DNA of 64,000 bases from Flavobacterium araucananum. Lineage in GTDB: Bacteria > Bacteroidota > Bacteroidia > Flavobacteriales > Flavobacteriaceae. Positions 61,594 to 64,000 of this stretch are shown piece after piece. The stretch is taken from NCBI RefSeq assembly GCF_002222055.1, contig NZ_MUGS01000003.1:1-64000 (forward strand), read 5' to 3'. The notes under the pieces are model-generated. The model had not been told where the DNA came from. It saw only the letters and a program-made list of their open reading frames with translations, and ran no database searches. The first letter of the stretch is position 1; each line of letters starts with the position of its first letter. A program made the position numbers and the translations under genes.

Positions 61594-63141
61594 TTATTTT
61601 CCTTCCAAAACAACTACTGAAAATGGAGGAATTGTAATTTCAAGTTTTCCTTTTTTATTTTCGAAACCTTTAAAAACTGTTGGTACAATTTTGTTTGGAG
61701 TATCGAATGAATTGTAATCCTGCAATTTGGCCGATGTTATAATTGTTCCTGTAAAGTTTTTAACACCGAGCTCTTTTACATCAATTTCGATTGTGTTTTT
61801 ATTTTTTGCATCCACATTTACTAACGAAATATGAACTAATCCGCTTTTGTCTTTTGACGCCGAAGCTGATACTGCAGGAAGTGTTTCTCCATTAAAGGTG
61901 TACAATGGCGATTGGAAACTTACAGGCAATTGTTTTGCATCCTGATGAACGCTGTACATTTTCATGACATGATATGTTGGCGTTGTAATCATTTTTGCTT
62001 TGTCTGTAAGGATCACAGCTTGCAAAACATTTACACATTGTGCCAAATTTGCCATACGAACTCTGTCAGCGTGATTGTTGAAAATATTTAAAGTTGCTCC
62101 CGCCAAAACTGCATCTCTCATGGTATTTTGTTGGTATAAAAATCCAGGATTTGTTCCTTGTTCTACTTCATACCAGGCGCCCCATTCGTCTACAATCATG
62201 GCTACTTTTTTCTCCGGATCGTATTTGTCCATTATTGCAGAATGTTTGGTAACCAATTCTTCCATTTTTAGCGCCGATTGCATGGTATGGAAATATCCGT
62301 CTTCGGTAAAATTTACTCCGTCGCCTTTTTTACCCCAATCGATTACGGCATAATGGTGCACTCCAACTCCGCCTAACATATTGATCGGAATGTTTTTCAT
62401 TAAAACTTCTGTCCAGTTATAATCGGCGCTGTTTGATCCTGAAGCAATACGGGTAATTCCGCCCGTATTTTCCCAATCTGACATGAAGGTTGCATATTTG
62501 CGGTATTCATTGGCATAATATTCTGCTGTCATATTTCCTCCGCAACCCCAGGCTTCATTTCCAATTCCCCAGAATTTAACTTTCCAAGGTTCTGTTCTTC
62601 CGTTTTTTTTACGCAAATCACTCATCGGACTTTTACCGCTAAAGTTGGTATACTGAACCCAATCAGATAATTCCTGAACGGTTCCGCTTCCTACATTTCC
62701 TGATAAATAAGGTTCTGCTCCCAGAAGTTCGCACATATTCAGGAAATCGTGTGTCCCAAAACTATTGTCTTCTGTTACGCCACCCCACCATTTATTTACA
62801 ATTGTAGGTCTTTCTTGTTGTGGTCCAATTCCGTCTTTCCAATGATAGGTATCTGCAAAACATCCGCCGGGCCATCTTAAATTTGGAATTTTTAATTCTT
62901 TTAAAGCTTTAATAATATCATTTCTAACTCCTTTTGTATTGGGTATTTTCGATGTATCTCCCACAAAAAAACCTCCATAAATAGAGCGTCCCAAATGTTC
63001 TGCAAAATGTCCGTAGATGTTTTTATTAATCGTTGGTGCATCTGCCGTATTTTTTATGGTTACTACAGTAACTCCGCCTTGAGCGAAACTTACCTGATTG
63101 CAAATGGTAAAAAGAAATATGATTAAAAGTACTTTTTTCAT
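61594..63141 (-). CDS. GH51 alpha-L-arabinofuranosidase (short form)
   Basis: The 515-residue secreted enzyme (signal peptide to about VSFAQG, residue 21) has the classic GH51 features: IYGHFAEHLGRSIYGGFF, LRWPGGCFADTYHWKDGIG, acid/base Glu in FWGIGNEAWGCGG and nucleophile Glu in MIVDEWGAWYE. The C-terminal beta domain ends VVVLEGK. It differs in architecture from the larger GH51 at 52368 and probably prefers short oligosaccharides. It lies 12 bp upstream of the next GH43 gene. Confidence 0.95.
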   Translation of the reverse strand: MKKVLLIIFLFTICNQVSFAQGGVTVVTIKNTADAPTINKNIYGHFAEHLGRSIYGGFFVGDTSKIPNTKGVRNDIIKALKELKIPNLRWPGGCFADTYHWKDGIGPQQERPTIVNKWWGGVTEDNSFGTHDFLNMCELLGAEPYLSGNVGSGTVQELSDWVQYTNFSGKSPMSDLRKKNGRTEPWKVKFWGIGNEAWGCGGNMTAEYYANEYRKYATFMSDWENTGGITRIASGSNSADYNWTEVLMKNIPINMLGGVGVHHYAVIDWGKKGDGVNFTEDGYFHTMQSALKMEELVTKHSAIMDKYDPEKKVAMIVDEWGAWYEVEQGTNPGFLYQQNTMRDAVLAGATLNIFNNHADRVRMANLAQCVNVLQAVILTDKAKMITTPTYHVMKMYSVHQDAKQLPVSFQSPLYTFNGETLPAVSASASKDKSGLVHISLVNVDAKNKNTIEIDVKELGVKNFTGTIITSAKLQDYNSFDTPNKIVPTVFKGFENKKGKLEITIPPFSVVVLEGK

Positions 63142-63174
63142 GTCTGGATATTATTTATTTTTTATAAGTGATAA

Positions 63175-63202
63175 AGAGAAAAGCCTGATAAAGCTTTTCT
63201 CT
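63175..63202 (-). terminator. Hairpin between GH43 and GH51 genes
   Basis: A perfect 10-bp stem AGAGAAAAGC / GCTTTTCTCT lies 11 bp past the GH43 stop. The downstream T-run is weak, so it may be a processing or attenuation site within the operon. Confidence 0.5.
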
Positions 63203-63212
63203 AAATGATGTT

Positions 63213-64000
63213 TTAATAAGAAAGTGCAGGCCATCCTGATGCCCATGTAAAATATACAATTTCTAGTTTTGGATTTCCGCTATCGGCTCCATCATAATAA
63301 TGAACTGATCCTTTTTGAGTTCCGGTAATTCTGGACAAATGCCCCGGACCAATATAATTTCCTTGGGTTGCTAAAACTGTGGTTCCGCCACCATTTGTTA
63401 ATGTAGTTCCGTTTTTGTCAACAAATGGTCCAAACGGACTTGTTGAACGACCTACTACAATATAATATGTACTGTTTACGCCGTTGCAGCAAGTGCCTCT
63501 GTTGGCGAACATGTAATAATAACTTCCTTCTTTGATTAAACATGGAGCTTCCCAACTTGCACTGCTTCCGCCAGCAACGATTGTTTTGCTTCCTGTTGTT
63601 TTTCCTGTTGAAGGATTAATTTGGATTACTCCGATGCCTGCATGCCACGAACCGTAAGCCATATAAACATTACTTCCGTCTACCAGAATAGAAGGATCAA
63701 TTGCATTTACATCTGAAGATGAAGAGGATGAAACGACAACGCCTCTGTCTGTCCAGGTTGTTCCTGCACTTTGCGAAATTGAAGGTGCGGTTACCAATCC
63801 AATTGCAGATGTGGCTGAACCAAAAGTGGAACAAGAATAATACATGTTCCAACGGTTATTGAACCACACTACATCCGGTGCCCAAAATGTTTTTACAAAT
63901 CCCGGAACATATCCTGTAATCCAACTTGGAGTAGACGTAAATACTGATGTTCCCCACGTCCAGTTTACTAAATTTGTAGAATAGGTCATTGGGATATTAT
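63213..64000 (-). CDS. GH43 arabinanase, 5' end outside the window
   Basis: The minus-strand frame is open to the right edge, so the start and the catalytic base are missing; the ATG at 63989 is internal. The visible 262 residues cover most of the propeller: STNLVNW, FWAPDVVWFNNRWNMYYS, the Asp of VNAIDPSILVDG, the Glu of SWEAPCLIK, and RGTCCNGVNSTYYIVVGRS with GPGHLSRI. The motifs match endo-arabinanases like the gene at 56693. It is the most upstream gene of the arabinan run seen here; susC/susD-like genes would be expected further right. Confidence 0.88.
   Translation of the reverse strand, partial: NIPMTYSTNLVNWTWGTSVFTSTPSWITGYVPGFVKTFWAPDVVWFNNRWNMYYSCSTFGSATSAIGLVTAPSISQSAGTTWTDRGVVVSSSSSSDVNAIDPSILVDGSNVYMAYGSWHAGIGVIQINPSTGKTTGSKTIVAGGSSASWEAPCLIKEGSYYYMFANRGTCCNGVNSTYYIVVGRSTSPFGPFVDKNGTTLTNGGGTTVLATQGNYIGPGHLSRITGTQKGSVHYYDGADSGNPKLEIVYFTWASGWPALSY

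Overview
The window comes from a low-GC member of the Bacteroidota, almost certainly Flavobacterium or a close relative. The reasons are: promoters of the TTTG-N19/20-TAnnTTTG type; few recognisable Shine-Dalgarno sites; many secreted proteins and lipoproteins; an acpP-fabF-rnc-(IPExxxVDY protein)-pyk block; a KilA-N protein; and GH43/GH51/GH127/GH97 arabinan-degrading enzymes beside araBDA. Gene calls come from reading translated frames and recognising motifs by eye; no database search was run.

Layout. 1-2.4 kb: an unrecognised two-gene module (soluble protein plus 4-TM protein) cut by the left edge, then a KilA-N gene whose 3' end runs into a decayed copy of a C1-peptidase gene. 2.5-6.2 kb: DyP-type peroxidase, a probable partner protein and a secreted bleomycin-hydrolase-like peptidase. 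6.6-8.3 kb: AraC regulator and CPBP membrane protease. 8.5-22 kb: a long minus-strand run holding a compact seven-gene operon (arylsulfatase, HAD phosphatase lipoprotein, beta-barrel protein, two DUF1254/DUF1214 lipoproteins, DUF2490, DUF2252), followed by DUF4136, a membrane-anchored AraC regulator and two outer-membrane proteins. 22-37.6 kb: housekeeping genes (pyk, rnc, fabF, acpP, purN, rnhA, an ECF sigma unit, a PfkB kinase, a long PurF, sod, pth, rplY, prs).

37.8-43 kb: tRNA-Leu(CAA), followed by a small integrative element. It carries a large serine recombinase that ends inside the antisense strand of the tRNA, tiny accessory genes, a DUF1508 protein, a resolvase, and a minus-strand operon led by a protein with an N-terminal helix-turn-helix and HUH/Rep-like motifs. 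43.2-64 kb: an arabinan/L-arabinose utilisation locus. Extracellular GH43, GH51 and GH127 enzymes release L-arabinose; AraA, AraB and AraD convert it to xylulose-5-phosphate; GalM and GH97 assist. Two copies of the dyad TAAGTGT-N7-ACACTTA, one before GH97 and one before araB, look like the shared operator of this regulon. No SusC/SusD pair lies in the window, and the last GH43 gene runs off the right edge.

Non-coding highlights: two near-identical ~70-nt tandem transcription units (each with promoter, 5' hairpin and terminator) between purF and sod; mirror-image ECF-type promoters (GTAACCT-N12-TGTCGTC) between the sigma-factor gene and a DUF6249 gene; a 217-bp MITE-like insertion with 17-bp inverted ends and a 10-bp target duplication; seven copies of a palindromic repeat family, four of them amplified as a ~220-bp tandem array inside the arabinan locus; and a paired palindrome upstream of the sulfatase operon.
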